Shown here one piece after another: positions 24,377-32,891 of a stretch of 64,000 nt of DNA (positions are counted from its first letter, which is position 1; each line of letters begins with the position of its first letter). Both the position numbers and the translations under genes were made by a program. Source of the DNA: UMGS1668 sp035447605 (GTDB taxonomy: Bacteria; Bacillota; Clostridia; Oscillospirales; Ruminococcaceae); the NCBI GenBank assembly GCA_035447605.1, contig DAOTHJ010000002.1, positions 62,001 through 126,000 of the forward strand, in the 5' to 3' direction. Below the pieces are notes generated by a model. That model ran no database searches. It was not told the DNA's origin and saw only the letters and a program-made list of their open reading frames with translations.

Positions 24377-25441
24377 ATGGAAATCCGTATCGAAAGAGCG
24401 GCAAAACTGAAAGAAAAACCCGATCAGAAAGCCCTCGGTTTCGGAAAATATTTTACCGATCACATGTTTTTGTATGATTGGGATCAGGATATTGGCTGGC
24501 ATGACGCCCGAATTGTACCCTATGCGCCGATCCCGATGGATCCGGCATGCATGGTGCTTCATTATGCTCAGGAGACGTTCGAGGGGCTGAAAGCCTATCG
24601 GGATACGGAGAATCACATCCGCCTGTTTCGCCCGGAAATGAATGCGAAGCGTATGTGGAATTCCAACGACCGCCTCTGCATGGCGCAGGTTCCGATCGAC
24701 GATTTTGTACAGGCCGTCGAGGAACTCGTGAAAGTCGAAAAAGATTGGGTTCCGTCCGAGCCGAATACCTCTCTTTACATTCGCCCGTTCATCTTTGCAA
24801 CGGAGAGCTGCGTCGGCGTCCATCCGGCAAAAAGCTATGAATTCATCATCGTGCTCAGCCCGGTCGGCGCTTATTACGAAACCGGACTTGCGCCGGTTAA
24901 AATTTATGTGGAGGACGAGTATGTCCGCGCGGTCCGCGGCGGCACAGGCTTCACCAAATGCGGCGGCAACTATGCGGGCTCCCTTGCCGCGCAGAGAAAG
25001 GCCGAGGCGCTTGGCTACCATCAGGTTCTCTGGCTCGACGGCGTCAACAGAAAGTATGTCGAGGAAGTCGGCGCCATGAATATGATGTTCAAAATCGACG
25101 GCGAGATCTGGACCGCTCCGTGTGAGGGCTCCGTTTTGCCGGGCATCACGCGCGATTCTTGCATCCGGCTGCTGAAGAAATGGGGCTACACCGTCCGCGA
25201 AGAGAACCTGGCCATCGACGATCTGATGGCTGCTTCTGCCGCCGGAAAACTGGAGGAGGCCTTTGGCACCGGCACTGCGGCGGTCATCTCTCCGGTCGGC
25301 GAGCTGTACTACAAAGGGCAGAAGGCCGTCGTCAACAACGGTGAGATCGGCGGGCTTACCCAGAAGCTCTACGATACCCTCACCGGGATTCAGTGGGGCC
25401 GCCTTGAGGATCCGTTCGGCTGGAGCCGCGTGATTGCATAA
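24377..25441 (+). CDS. ilvE: Branched-chain amino acid aminotransferase
   Basis: PLP enzyme making or breaking down Leu, Ile and Val by transamination with 2-oxoglutarate. The 354-residue protein is of the eukaryote-like BCAT class II: the PLP lysine is Lys194 in FTKCGGNYAGS, followed by LWLDG and VEEVGAMNMMF. ATG 24377 follows GGGGTGAAAAA; in-frame codons upstream would place the start inside the leader and have no ribosome site. It is a single-gene transcript with a promoter at 24312 and a terminator at 25457. No T-box or leader peptide is seen. Confidence 0.96.
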   Translation: MEIRIERAAKLKEKPDQKALGFGKYFTDHMFLYDWDQDIGWHDARIVPYAPIPMDPACMVLHYAQETFEGLKAYRDTENHIRLFRPEMNAKRMWNSNDRLCMAQVPIDDFVQAVEELVKVEKDWVPSEPNTSLYIRPFIFATESCVGVHPAKSYEFIIVLSPVGAYYETGLAPVKIYVEDEYVRAVRGGTGFTKCGGNYAGSLAAQRKAEALGYHQVLWLDGVNRKYVEEVGAMNMMFKIDGEIWTAPCEGSVLPGITRDSCIRLLKKWGYTVREENLAIDDLMAASAAGKLEEAFGTGTAAVISPVGELYYKGQKAVVNNGEIGGLTQKLYDTLTGIQWGRLEDPFGWSRVIA

Positions 25442-25456
25442 TCCGGGTCATTTTCT

Positions 25457-25489
25457 GCCGGCGGGTTTGACGACCTGCCGGCTTTTTTT
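25457..25489 (+). terminator. Intrinsic terminator of ilvE
   Basis: GCCGGCGGG pairs with CCTGCCGGC around TTTGACGA, then seven Ts. Confidence 0.92.
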
Positions 25490-25665
25490 GAAGTTTTACG
25501 AAAGGCCCGGGCCGTGCGGGAGGATGAATTTCCCGGTTTCAACGCCGGGCATCGGCGAAAAGAGCGGCGGAAAAAAATTCGATTTTGAACGTCGGAATTT
25601 CCTTCGGAGGGCGTTATATTTTTACATTTATAAATTAAAATGATATAGAAAAGAAAGAATATTTC

Positions 25666-25674
25666 TGTTATAAT
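25666..25674 (+). promoter_or_regulatory. Extended -10 promoter of the phoH operon
   Basis: TGTTATAAT; no clear -35. It sits 61 bp before the apparent ACG start of phoH. The surrounding 25490-25665 is A/T-rich without genes. Confidence 0.6.
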
Positions 25675-25735
25675 TAAATAAATAAATTTACGGGATCATG
25701 CGGATACGCATTCTTTCCGAAAGGGAGAAGAGAAA

Positions 25736-26743
25736 ACGGAACAAATTGTCGATATCGACCGGATGGAGCATGCGGTGGAGTTGTTTGGCAGCTTCGACGA
25801 AAATGTCCGGCTGCTGGAGAAAGAATATAACGTCGTGATTGTCTGCCGGGGCACGCAGGTCAAGGTGACCGGCGAGCCGGAGAATGTCGCTCCCGCCGTC
25901 CGCGCCGTGCAGGGGCTGCTTTCTCTGATTGAGCAGGGCGAGCAGCTGACCGATCAGAACATCCGCTACGTCATGACGCTTGTTTCGGAGGGCAGGGAGG
26001 AGAAGATCCGGGAGTTTTCCGGGGACTGCATCTGCATCACGGCAAAGGGCCGGCCGATCAAGGCAAAGACGCTTGCGCAGAAGGCCTATGTCGATACCAT
26101 CCGTAAAAACACGATCACGATGGCCGTCGGGCCGGCCGGCACAGGAAAAACGTATCTCGCTGTGGCCATGGCGGTCCGCGCATTCCGGGGGCAGGAGGTC
26201 AACCGCATTATCCTGACGCGCCCCGCGGTGGAGGCCGGAGAGAAGCTCGGTTTCCTTCCGGGCGACCTGCAAAATAAAGTCGACCCTTATCTGCGGCCGC
26301 TTTACGACGCCCTGTTTGAGATGGTGGGGCCGGAGAATTACCAGAGGTTTGTGGAGAAGGGCAACATCGAAGTCGCGCCGCTCGCATATATGCGCGGCCG
26401 CACCTTGGACGACTCCTTCATCATCCTCGACGAGGCGCAGAACACCACGCCCGAGCAGATGAAGATGTTTCTGACGCGCCTTGGATACAACTCTAAGATC
26501 GTCGTCAACGGCGACATCACGCAGATCGACCTGCCGGCCATCAAGCGCAGCGGCCTGATTGAGGCGATCAAGGTGCTCAAGGGTGTCGAGGACATCGGAT
26601 TTATCAGATTCACCGAGCGGGACGTCGTGCGCCACCGGCTCGTACAGAATATCATCAAGGCTTACGAGAAGTATGACGAAGGGAGAAATAAAGAGAATGG
26701 CACTCGCAAAAGTTATCATCTCAAATCGGCAGAAGGAAGTTAA
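25736..26743 (+). CDS. phoH: PhoH family ATPase (apparent ACG start)
   Basis: RNA-associated P-loop ATPase with Walker A GPAGTGKTYLAVAMA, Walker B-type FIILDEAQNTTPEQMK and TRLGYNSKIVVNGD, all typical of PhoH. The first ATG is at 25763, but it has no ribosome site, and PhoH-like sequence extends nine codons upstream (EQIVDIDR before MEHAVELFG). GGGAG (25723-25727) lies 8 bp before an in-frame ACG at 25736, where a start codon is expected; a one-base change from ATG would explain it. I therefore extend the gene to 25736 and note 25763 as the fallback. It is the head of phoH-ybeY-era; ybeY overlaps its end. Confidence 0.93.
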   Translation, partial: TEQIVDIDRMEHAVELFGSFDENVRLLEKEYNVVIVCRGTQVKVTGEPENVAPAVRAVQGLLSLIEQGEQLTDQNIRYVMTLVSEGREEKIREFSGDCICITAKGRPIKAKTLAQKAYVDTIRKNTITMAVGPAGTGKTYLAVAMAVRAFRGQEVNRIILTRPAVEAGEKLGFLPGDLQNKVDPYLRPLYDALFEMVGPENYQRFVEKGNIEVAPLAYMRGRTLDDSFIILDEAQNTTPEQMKMFLTRLGYNSKIVVNGDITQIDLPAIKRSGLIEAIKVLKGVEDIGFIRFTERDVVRHRLVQNIIKAYEKYDEGRNKENGTRKSYHLKSAEGS

Positions 26744-27203
26744 AATCCCAACCGGAATACGGTTACTGATCCGGCGCTGCTGTGAGGCCACTCTCCAGAC
26801 CGAGGGTTTCCCGGAGACGGCGGAGATCAGCCTCAGCTTTGTCTCGAAGGAGGAGATCCGGCAGCTCAACGCGGAATTCCGCAGGGTGGATGCCGTCACG
26901 GATGTGCTCTCCTTCCCGCTCGGCGAGAACGGAAACTATGACCATAACCCGGAAACCGGCGCCCTGATGCTCGGCGACGTCGTCCTCTGCATGCAGAAGG
27001 CCGAGGAGCAAGCCGAGCTTTACGGCCATTCTCTTCAGCGCGAGGTGGCCTATCTGACCGTCCACTCCTTGCTGCATCTGCTGGGATACGACCATGTGGA
27101 CGGCGGGTTGGAGCAGGTTCGCATGAGGGAGCGCGAAGAGACCGTTCTTGCGAAGCTCGGCCTTCAGCGGGACGCCTCCTATGTGGATGTGGAGGAAGAA
27201 TAA
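26697..27203 (+). CDS. ybeY: Endoribonuclease YbeY
   Basis: Metal-dependent endoribonuclease needed for 16S rRNA 3' maturation and ribosome quality control. The zinc motif H-x3-H-x5-H is exact in HSLLHLLGYDH, and the GDVVLC and TDVLSFPLG patterns are present. ATG 26697 (168 aa) follows GGGAGAAATAAAGAG and overlaps the end of phoH by 47 bp, the usual close coupling of these genes. era follows after 67 bp. Confidence 0.95.
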   Translation: MALAKVIISNRQKEVKIPTGIRLLIRRCCEATLQTEGFPETAEISLSFVSKEEIRQLNAEFRRVDAVTDVLSFPLGENGNYDHNPETGALMLGDVVLCMQKAEEQAELYGHSLQREVAYLTVHSLLHLLGYDHVDGGLEQVRMREREETVLAKLGLQRDASYVDVEEE

Positions 27204-27270
27204 GCCGCCGCATCACCGGGGAACATGAGGCCGGAAGGATTTTTCGGCAAAGAAAGGAATTTTTCATCGG

Positions 27271-28170
27271 ATGGAAGAAACCAAAGGCGCATTTATCGCC
27301 ATCGTCGGCCGGCCGAATGTCGGAAAAAGCTCTTTACTGAATGCGTTTCTCGGCGAAAAGGTTGCCGCCGTTTCGGCAAAGCCCCAGACGACCCGCACGC
27401 GGATCACCGGCGTTCTCACCAAAGGCCCGCTGCAGCTCGTCTTTCTGGATACACCCGGCCTGCACCAGCCGCGCAGCAAGCTCGCCGAATACATGGTGAA
27501 ACAGATCGGCGAATCCGTGGCGGATGTGGATCTCGCGGTTCTGGTGACGGAGCCGCTGGGGGAGATCGCCAAGGCGGAACTTGACCTGATGCAGCGTTTC
27601 AGGGATCAGGGACTGCCGGCCATTCTCTGCATCAACAAGATCGATCTCCTGCAAAACAAAGAGGCCATGCTCGCAAAGATCGCCGCCTTTTCTCAGGAAT
27701 TCGACTTCGATCAGGTGGTTCCGGTCTCCGCGCTGACAGGCGACGGTCTCGACATTTTGCTTGAGGAAATCAGCAAGTATGCGGAGCCCGGCCCGCATTT
27801 CTTTGAGGACGACATCCTTACCGACATGCCGGAGAAGGCCGTCGCGGCGGAGCTGATCCGCGAGAAGCTGCTGACCGATCTCTCCGACGAGGTGCCGCAT
27901 GGCATCGCGGTCGGCATCGAGAGCATGAAGGAGCGGGAGGACAAGGAGCTCATTGATATCGAGGCCACGATTTATTGCGAAAAGGACAGCCACAAAGGCA
28001 TCATCATTGGCAAAAAGGGCGCCATGCTCAAAAAGATCGGCATCGAGGCCCGCGAGGAACTGGAACGTTTTCTTGCCTGCAAGGTCAACCTTCAGCTTTG
28101 GGTAAAGGTGAAGGAGGACTGGCGCAACCGCGAGGGCCTGCTGCGCAATTTCGGGTTCACGGAGAAATAG
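27271..28170 (+). CDS. era: GTPase Era
   Basis: Essential GTPase that binds the 3' end of 16S rRNA and helps assemble the 30S subunit. G1 is GRPNVGKSS, the switch region TTRTR, G3 DTPG, G4 NKID, and the C-terminal KH domain shows GIIIGKKGAMLKKIG. The 299-residue length is standard. AAAGGAA lies 13 bp upstream, so the spacing is long. The stop codon overlaps a 13-bp perfect palindrome and is followed by the repeat array that contains the assembly gap. Confidence 0.97.
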   Translation: MEETKGAFIAIVGRPNVGKSSLLNAFLGEKVAAVSAKPQTTRTRITGVLTKGPLQLVFLDTPGLHQPRSKLAEYMVKQIGESVADVDLAVLVTEPLGEIAKAELDLMQRFRDQGLPAILCINKIDLLQNKEAMLAKIAAFSQEFDFDQVVPVSALTGDGLDILLEEISKYAEPGPHFFEDDILTDMPEKAVAAELIREKLLTDLSDEVPHGIAVGIESMKEREDKELIDIEATIYCEKDSHKGIIIGKKGAMLKKIGIEAREELERFLACKVNLQLWVKVKEDWRNREGLLRNFGFTEK

Positions 28171-28199
28171 CATATGATCCGGAGTGCCGGATCATATGC
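28170..28199 (+). repeat. Perfect inverted repeat at the end of era
   Basis: GCATATGATCCGG (28170-28182) and CCGGATCATATGC (28187-28199) around AGTG. Its first base is the last base of the era stop codon. There is no T run, so it is not a normal terminator. Confidence 0.85.
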
Positions 28200-28720
28200 T
28201 GCGAGTTTTGCATTTCCGGGCCGAAAAGCACGGCCCGGATTCCGCCTTCGACGGAACCATGCAAAACATCGTCATAACCCAATCCGGAGTGCCGATAAAA
28301 GTGCTGCAGTTTTGCTTTTCCGGGCCGAAAAGCACGGCCCGGATTCCGCCTTCGACGGAACCATGCAAAACNNNNNNNNNNNNNNNNNNNNNNNNNNNNN
28401 NNNNNNNNNNNNNNNNNNNNNNNNNNNNNNNNNNNNNNNNNNNNNNNNNNNNNNNNNNNNNNNNNNNNNNNATCGTCATAACCCAATCCGGAGCACCGAT
28501 AAAAGTGCTGCAGTTTTGCATTTCCAGGCCGAAAAAGCACGGCCGGAATTTTGGCTTCGCCAAAACCACGCGAAACGTCGTCATAAACGAAACAGAGAAC
28601 CAAATCATGTGCTGCGAGTTTTGCATTTCAGGGCCAAAAAGCACGGCCGGATTCCATCTTCGACGGAAGATGAAAAACGTCGTCATAACCCGAAACGGAA
28701 TGTCAAATGATGTGCCGCGG
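28198..28720 (+). repeat. Tandem array of ~104-bp structured repeats (interrupted by gap)
   Basis: GCTGCGAG or GCTGCAG recurs at 28198, 28303, 28507 and 28611, with a fading fifth copy at 28714. Each unit holds a ~63-bp element: outer stem GTTTTGCAT / ATGCAAAAC, inner hairpin CCGGGCC-GAAAAGCAC-GGCCCGG, and a second hairpin with a CTTCG loop, then a linker with CGTCATAA. Elements lie at 28205-28267, 28309-28371, 28513-28576 and 28618-28678. Copies 3 and 4 have different second-hairpin sequences that still pair. Between copies 2 and 3 is the run of N, so more units may be missing. No open frame is conserved. Confidence 0.85.
28372..28471. other. Assembly gap (100 N)
   Basis: Exactly 100 N, the usual placeholder for a scaffold join of unknown length. 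It starts immediately after one repeat element and ends inside the next linker, so the join was made across the repeat array. Confidence 0.98.
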
Positions 28721-28841
28721 ATTTTGTATTTTTGCAGATGCCCGGGGCGGACTTCTTGAATTAACGGATTTTCCCTCACATAGCGAAGTGAAAAAGACAT
28801 ACACTGTTTTTGAACAAATTTGCGATTCGGAGGGAAAATCC

Positions 28842-29084
28842 ATGGAAAACAACAGTTGGGATGATTTCTTTAAAACCGGAAAGGTTTCGGATTATATTCA
28901 TTACAGCGCCTCGAAGGACAAGAGCCTTCATGCCAAATACAAAAATGGGGAAATTAAACCCGCGCTCGCCGAAGAGGTAGGAAAAAGCGACACCACCATG
29001 ATTAAACCGTCGCTCGCGGAGGATGTGGAGATCAAGCGTGCAGATCAAGACGGAGGGCCTGATTCTCAGGACACAGGATTATAA
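28842..29084 (+). CDS. YqzL-like small protein
   Basis: An 80-residue protein whose first ~20 residues (SWDDFFKTGKVSDYIHY) match the W..F..TG....Y pattern of YqzL, a ~47-residue Firmicute protein of unknown function that sits between era and recO in Bacillus. The position is the same here. The rest, with the repeated IKPALAEE and IKPSLAED segments, is an extension. GGAGGG precedes the ATG. Its last 47 bp overlap the start of recO. Confidence 0.7.
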   Translation: MENNSWDDFFKTGKVSDYIHYSASKDKSLHAKYKNGEIKPALAEEVGKSDTTMIKPSLAEDVEIKRADQDGGPDSQDTGL

Positions 29085-29793
29085 AGAAAGCGATAAGCTG
29101 CTGACCATCCTGACGAAGGATGCCGGCGTTGTGATGGCCTATGCCGGCGGCGCCTCGAAGCTCAAGAATCGTTTTTCCTGCTGCGCGTCGCCGCTGTGTT
29201 ATGCCGAGTTTGTCCTGTTTCGGAACCGGGATAAGTGTACCGTCGACAGCGCCGAGCCGAAGGAGCTTTTCTTCGGCATCCGCGAGGATCTCGTGAGCCT
29301 TTCGTATGCGAGCTATTTCTGTGAGCTTGCCATGACCTGCATTCCGGCCGAGGAGCCTTCGGAGGAAATCCTGCGGCTGACGCTCAATACGCTTTATATG
29401 CTGGAAAACAAAAAGCGCCCGCCCGAGCAGCTCAAGGCGATCTATGAACTGCGCCTGATGAGCGTCTCCGGCTTCCGGCCCGATCTTGTCGCGTGCAGCG
29501 AATGCGGCGAGTATGAGAAGGAGCTCTTCTGGTTTTCGCCGGAGGAGGGTAGGGTCTGCTGCGGCGACTGTATGCCGGAGGCAGAGCCCGGGAGGCTGCC
29601 GCTCTCAAAAAGCGCCTTCTTTGCGGCACGTCATATCGCCTATGCGCCGGATGAAAAGCTGTTTTCCTTTACAGTGGGCGGAGAGGCGCTCAGGGAGCTT
29701 GCCGCAGCGGCGGAGCAGTATGCGCTCTGCCGGACGGAACGAACTTACAAAACCCTCGATTTCCTGAAAGGCATCGAGGGCATGAATACATAG
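29038..29793 (+). CDS. recO: DNA repair protein RecO
   Basis: Recombination mediator that loads RecA with RecF and RecR and anneals single strands. N-terminal OB fold (IKTEGLILRTQDYKESDKLL), helical middle, and a zinc-type cluster CSEC...CCGDC near residues 150-178. The GTG at 29038, 7 bp after GGAG, begins right at the conserved VQIKTEGLIL; an earlier start 15 bp upstream would add unrelated residues. Length 251 aa is normal. A terminator-like hairpin follows before mutS2. Confidence 0.95.
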   Translation: MQIKTEGLILRTQDYKESDKLLTILTKDAGVVMAYAGGASKLKNRFSCCASPLCYAEFVLFRNRDKCTVDSAEPKELFFGIREDLVSLSYASYFCELAMTCIPAEEPSEEILRLTLNTLYMLENKKRPPEQLKAIYELRLMSVSGFRPDLVACSECGEYEKELFWFSPEEGRVCCGDCMPEAEPGRLPLSKSAFFAARHIAYAPDEKLFSFTVGGEALRELAAAAEQYALCRTERTYKTLDFLKGIEGMNT

Positions 29794-29796
29794 AAA

Positions 29797-29822
29797 ATGG
29801 CGTTGGGAGAACGCCGTTTTTC
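29797..29822 (+). terminator. Short intrinsic terminator between recO and mutS2
   Basis: TGGCGTT pairs with AACGCCG around GGGAG, then five Ts. It may only partly stop transcription, as no promoter is visible before mutS2. Confidence 0.65.
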
Positions 29823-29842
29823 GTCATCGGGGGAAATCAAAC

Positions 29843-32227
29843 ATGACTGAAAACAGACATTACCATGCGCTGGAGCTGGACAAGATCTTAGAGAAGCTCG
29901 CCGATCTCGCCGGGTGTGAAGACAGCCGGGCGATGGCGCTCAATACCGAGCCCGCAACGACACTGCGCGAGGTTTCGCGGCAGATGGGCTTCACGGCCGA
30001 CGCGCACAGACTGAATAATGAGTATGGAGCGCCGTCCCTTCGCGGGATGAAGAACGTCTGCGGAACGCTGCGCCGGGCGCAGATGGGCGCGGTGCTGACG
30101 CTGCCTGAGTTTTTGGATGTGGAGCGGTTTCTTGCCGCCCTGCGTGAAATGAAAGCGTTCCGCGACAATTTCGATAAGGATGAGACGACCACGCTGGATC
30201 CGCTCTTCGAGAGCCTATGGCCGAACCGCGCGCTAGAGGAGAGAATCGGTTTCGTCGTCGTCTCGGAGGAGGAGATCAGCGACACCGCGAGTCCGGAGCT
30301 CGCCGACATCCGCCGGAAGATTAAAAATTCGCAGGCCAAGGTCCGGGAATCGCTCGACCACATGATCCATTCCCAGACCTACGCCAAATTTTTGCAGGAT
30401 CCGATCGTTACCATGAGAGACGGCCGCTACTGCATCCCGGTCAAATCTGAGTACCGGGCGGAGGTCAAGGGCATGGTGCACGATACCTCCGGCTCCGGCG
30501 CGACGATCTTCATCGAGCCGGCCTCCGTCGTCGAGGAGAACAACGAGACCCGCGTTCTGAAGGCGAAGGAGCAGGAGGAGATCCGCCGGATTCTCTATAA
30601 TCTCTCGCAGGAGGTCGGCGCGGATGCGGACAGGCTGACCGCCGATTACTCCGCGCTGATCGAGCTGGATTACTATTTTGCGAAGGCGCGCCTCGCCGAC
30701 GCGATGGATGCGAATGTCCCGTCCCTGACCGACGACGGCATCATCAAACTGGTCCGTGCCCGCCATCCGCTGATCGATGCCAAAAAGATCGTCCCGGTGG
30801 ATATTTCGATCGGTAAGGATTTCGACGTGCTGGTCATCACCGGCCCGAATACCGGCGGCAAAACCGTCGCGCTCAAGACGCTCGGCCTGCTGACGCTGAT
30901 GGCCATGTGCGGCCTGATGATCCCGGCCGGCGAATCCAGCTCCGTCTCCGTCTTCGGCTCCATCTTTGCCGACATCGGCGACGAACAGAGCATAGAGCAA
31001 AACCTTTCCACGTTCTCATCTCACATCTATAATACAATTCATATTCTGGCCGAGGCCGACGACCGGAGCTTGGTGCTGCTCGACGAGCTCGGCGCGGGCA
31101 CCGACCCGACGGAGGGCGCTGCCCTCGCGATTGCGATCATCGAGCGGCTCAAGCTCTACGGCGCCAAGCTTGCGGCCACGACGCACTATCCTGAAATCAA
31201 GGTTTACGCCCTCCAGACGCCGCGTGTCGAGAACGCCTGCTGCGAATTCGACGTACAGACGCTTTCACCGACCTACAAGCTGCTGATCGGCGTCCCGGGC
31301 CGGAGCAACGCCTTCGCGATCTCCGAGCGTCTCGGTATGGATTCCTCCGTCGTCGAGCGGGCAAAGGACTTCATCAACGGGGAGAATATCCGTTTCGAGG
31401 AAGTCGTGACGAAGCTCGAAAACAGCCGCCGCGAGGTCGAGGAGGAAAAGGCCAAGGCGGTCGTCTTCCGGGCCGAAGCGGAGCGCATCAAGAAAGAGAC
31501 CGAGAAGCAAAAGGCGCAGTTCGAGGCCGACCGGGAAAAAGAGATGGAACAGGCCCGCCTCGCGGCGAAAAAAGTGATGGAAAAGGCCCGCTACGAGGCC
31601 CAGAAGCTGGTCGACGAGATCAACGATACCAAGAAGCAGGTCAACGCCGAAAACGCCGTCGATATGGCCGCGCGCGCAAGGGCGCAGATGAAGGACGGCA
31701 TGAAAAAGATTCAGGATATCGCCGATCCGGTGCTGAACCGCGACGACGGCTATGTCCTGCCGCGCGCGCTGAAACGCGGCGACACGGTGCGCATCAACGG
31801 CCTGACCAAGGAGGGCACCGTGCTCAGCGATCCGGACGGCGCGGGCTACTGCACCGTGCAGACCGGCATCGTCAAGACAAAAGTGAATATCAGCGAGCTG
31901 CGGCTGATCGAAAACAGGGCGAAAAAGACGACTCTCGGCGGCGGCAGCGTCACCAAGACCGTTGAGAGCGCCTCCCGAAGGGCGGCGGCCTCCGAGCTCG
32001 ACCTGCGCGGCATGGATGTGGAGAGCGCGCTGCTGGAGGTCGACCGCTTTATCGACGAGTGCGTACTCATGAATTTTAAGACCGTCTCGATCATCCACGG
32101 AAAGGGCACCGGCGCGCTGCGTGCGGGCGTTCAGCAGGCGCTCAAGAAAAATAAATCGGTCCGGACTTACCGCCTCGGCGTCTACGGCGAAGGGGAGACC
32201 GGCGTGACCATTGTGGAGCTGAAATGA
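29843..32227 (+). CDS. mutS2: Endonuclease MutS2
   Basis: A 794-residue MutS2 protein, which binds branched or stalled-ribosome nucleic acids rather than mismatches. Walker A is GPNTGGKTV near residue 332, Walker B LLDELGAGTDPTEGAALA; a long coiled coil rich in Glu and Lys lies near 510-640, and the C-terminal Smr nuclease domain (DLRGMDVESALLEVDRF, IHGKGTGALR) ends the protein. MutS2 takes part in suppression of recombination and in ribosome collision rescue in Bacillus. Its stop codon overlaps the ogt start (ATGA). Confidence 0.97.
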   Translation: MTENRHYHALELDKILEKLADLAGCEDSRAMALNTEPATTLREVSRQMGFTADAHRLNNEYGAPSLRGMKNVCGTLRRAQMGAVLTLPEFLDVERFLAALREMKAFRDNFDKDETTTLDPLFESLWPNRALEERIGFVVVSEEEISDTASPELADIRRKIKNSQAKVRESLDHMIHSQTYAKFLQDPIVTMRDGRYCIPVKSEYRAEVKGMVHDTSGSGATIFIEPASVVEENNETRVLKAKEQEEIRRILYNLSQEVGADADRLTADYSALIELDYYFAKARLADAMDANVPSLTDDGIIKLVRARHPLIDAKKIVPVDISIGKDFDVLVITGPNTGGKTVALKTLGLLTLMAMCGLMIPAGESSSVSVFGSIFADIGDEQSIEQNLSTFSSHIYNTIHILAEADDRSLVLLDELGAGTDPTEGAALAIAIIERLKLYGAKLAATTHYPEIKVYALQTPRVENACCEFDVQTLSPTYKLLIGVPGRSNAFAISERLGMDSSVVERAKDFINGENIRFEEVVTKLENSRREVEEEKAKAVVFRAEAERIKKETEKQKAQFEADREKEMEQARLAAKKVMEKARYEAQKLVDEINDTKKQVNAENAVDMAARARAQMKDGMKKIQDIADPVLNRDDGYVLPRALKRGDTVRINGLTKEGTVLSDPDGAGYCTVQTGIVKTKVNISELRLIENRAKKTTLGGGSVTKTVESASRRAAASELDLRGMDVESALLEVDRFIDECVLMNFKTVSIIHGKGTGALRAGVQQALKKNKSVRTYRLGVYGEGETGVTIVELK

Positions 32228-32703
32228 TGAACGTGATGTATCTGGAAACGCCCGTCGGCCTGATGAGAGCGGCTGAGCATGACGGCTTTCTGACGGAGCT
32301 CGACTTTGTACGCGAAAAAGGAGCGGAGGCGTGCTCAACCGATTCCATCGTGCTCAAAGAGACGGAGCGGCAGCTTCGGGACTATTTCTCCGGGAAGAGG
32401 AAGAGCTTTGATCTTCCGGTCCGGGCGGAGGGAACCGCTTTTCAAGAATCCGTCTGGAATGCTCTGAGGGAGATTCCCTACGGCGAGGCAAAAACCTATG
32501 GGGAGATCGCCGCGGCCGTCGGGAGACCCGGTGCCGCACGGGCCGTCGGTTCGGCCTGTCACCATAACCCCGTCTCCGTCGTGATCCCCTGCCACAGGGT
32601 GCTCGGCGCCTCGGGAGGGCTGACCGGCTACGGCGGCGGACTTAAAAAAAAGGAGTTCCTGCTCGATCTGGAGGGGGTCTCCTACCGAAGACAGCCCGAG
32701 TGA
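32224..32703 (+). CDS. ogt: Methylated-DNA-protein-cysteine methyltransferase
   Basis: Suicide repair protein that moves the methyl group from O6-methylguanine to its own cysteine. The active site is VIPCHRVLG (Cys near residue 123), preceded by the DNA-binding helix IPYGEAKTYGEIA and GAARAVGSACHHNP. Length 159 aa fits the Ogt type without an Ada regulatory half. Translationally coupled to mutS2, and followed by a strong terminator. Confidence 0.95.
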   Translation: MMNVMYLETPVGLMRAAEHDGFLTELDFVREKGAEACSTDSIVLKETERQLRDYFSGKRKSFDLPVRAEGTAFQESVWNALREIPYGEAKTYGEIAAAVGRPGAARAVGSACHHNPVSVVIPCHRVLGASGGLTGYGGGLKKKEFLLDLEGVSYRRQPE

Positions 32704-32723
32704 CATACAACATACATAACAAT

Positions 32724-32775
32724 AAAGGCCTCCGTCCGTTCTTTGAGAACAGGCGGAGGCCTTTGTGTTTTTTAA
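32724..32775 (+). terminator. Intrinsic terminator after ogt
   Basis: AAAGGCCTCCG pairs with CGGAGGCCTTT; the loop contains GTTCTTTGAGAAC, then GTGTTTTTT. Confidence 0.9.
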
Positions 32776-32891
32776 TAATATGTTGTCCGTTTTTATTCTC
32801 GGAAGAGCCCGGATAGATCCGGAAAATCACCATGCGGTGAAACGCCCCGGCGGCTCGGCGGCTTTTACGGGGATTCCGGCCATGGGCAAAA

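Noticed and set aside
28198..28720. CRISPR array
   Set aside because: Period of ~104 bp with whole units similar, no short identical repeats separated by unique spacers, and no cas genes nearby.
28174..28759. Two open plus-strand frames spanning the N gap
   Set aside because: They are repeat-derived, contain 34 unknown residues from the placeholder gap and have no start site or conservation.
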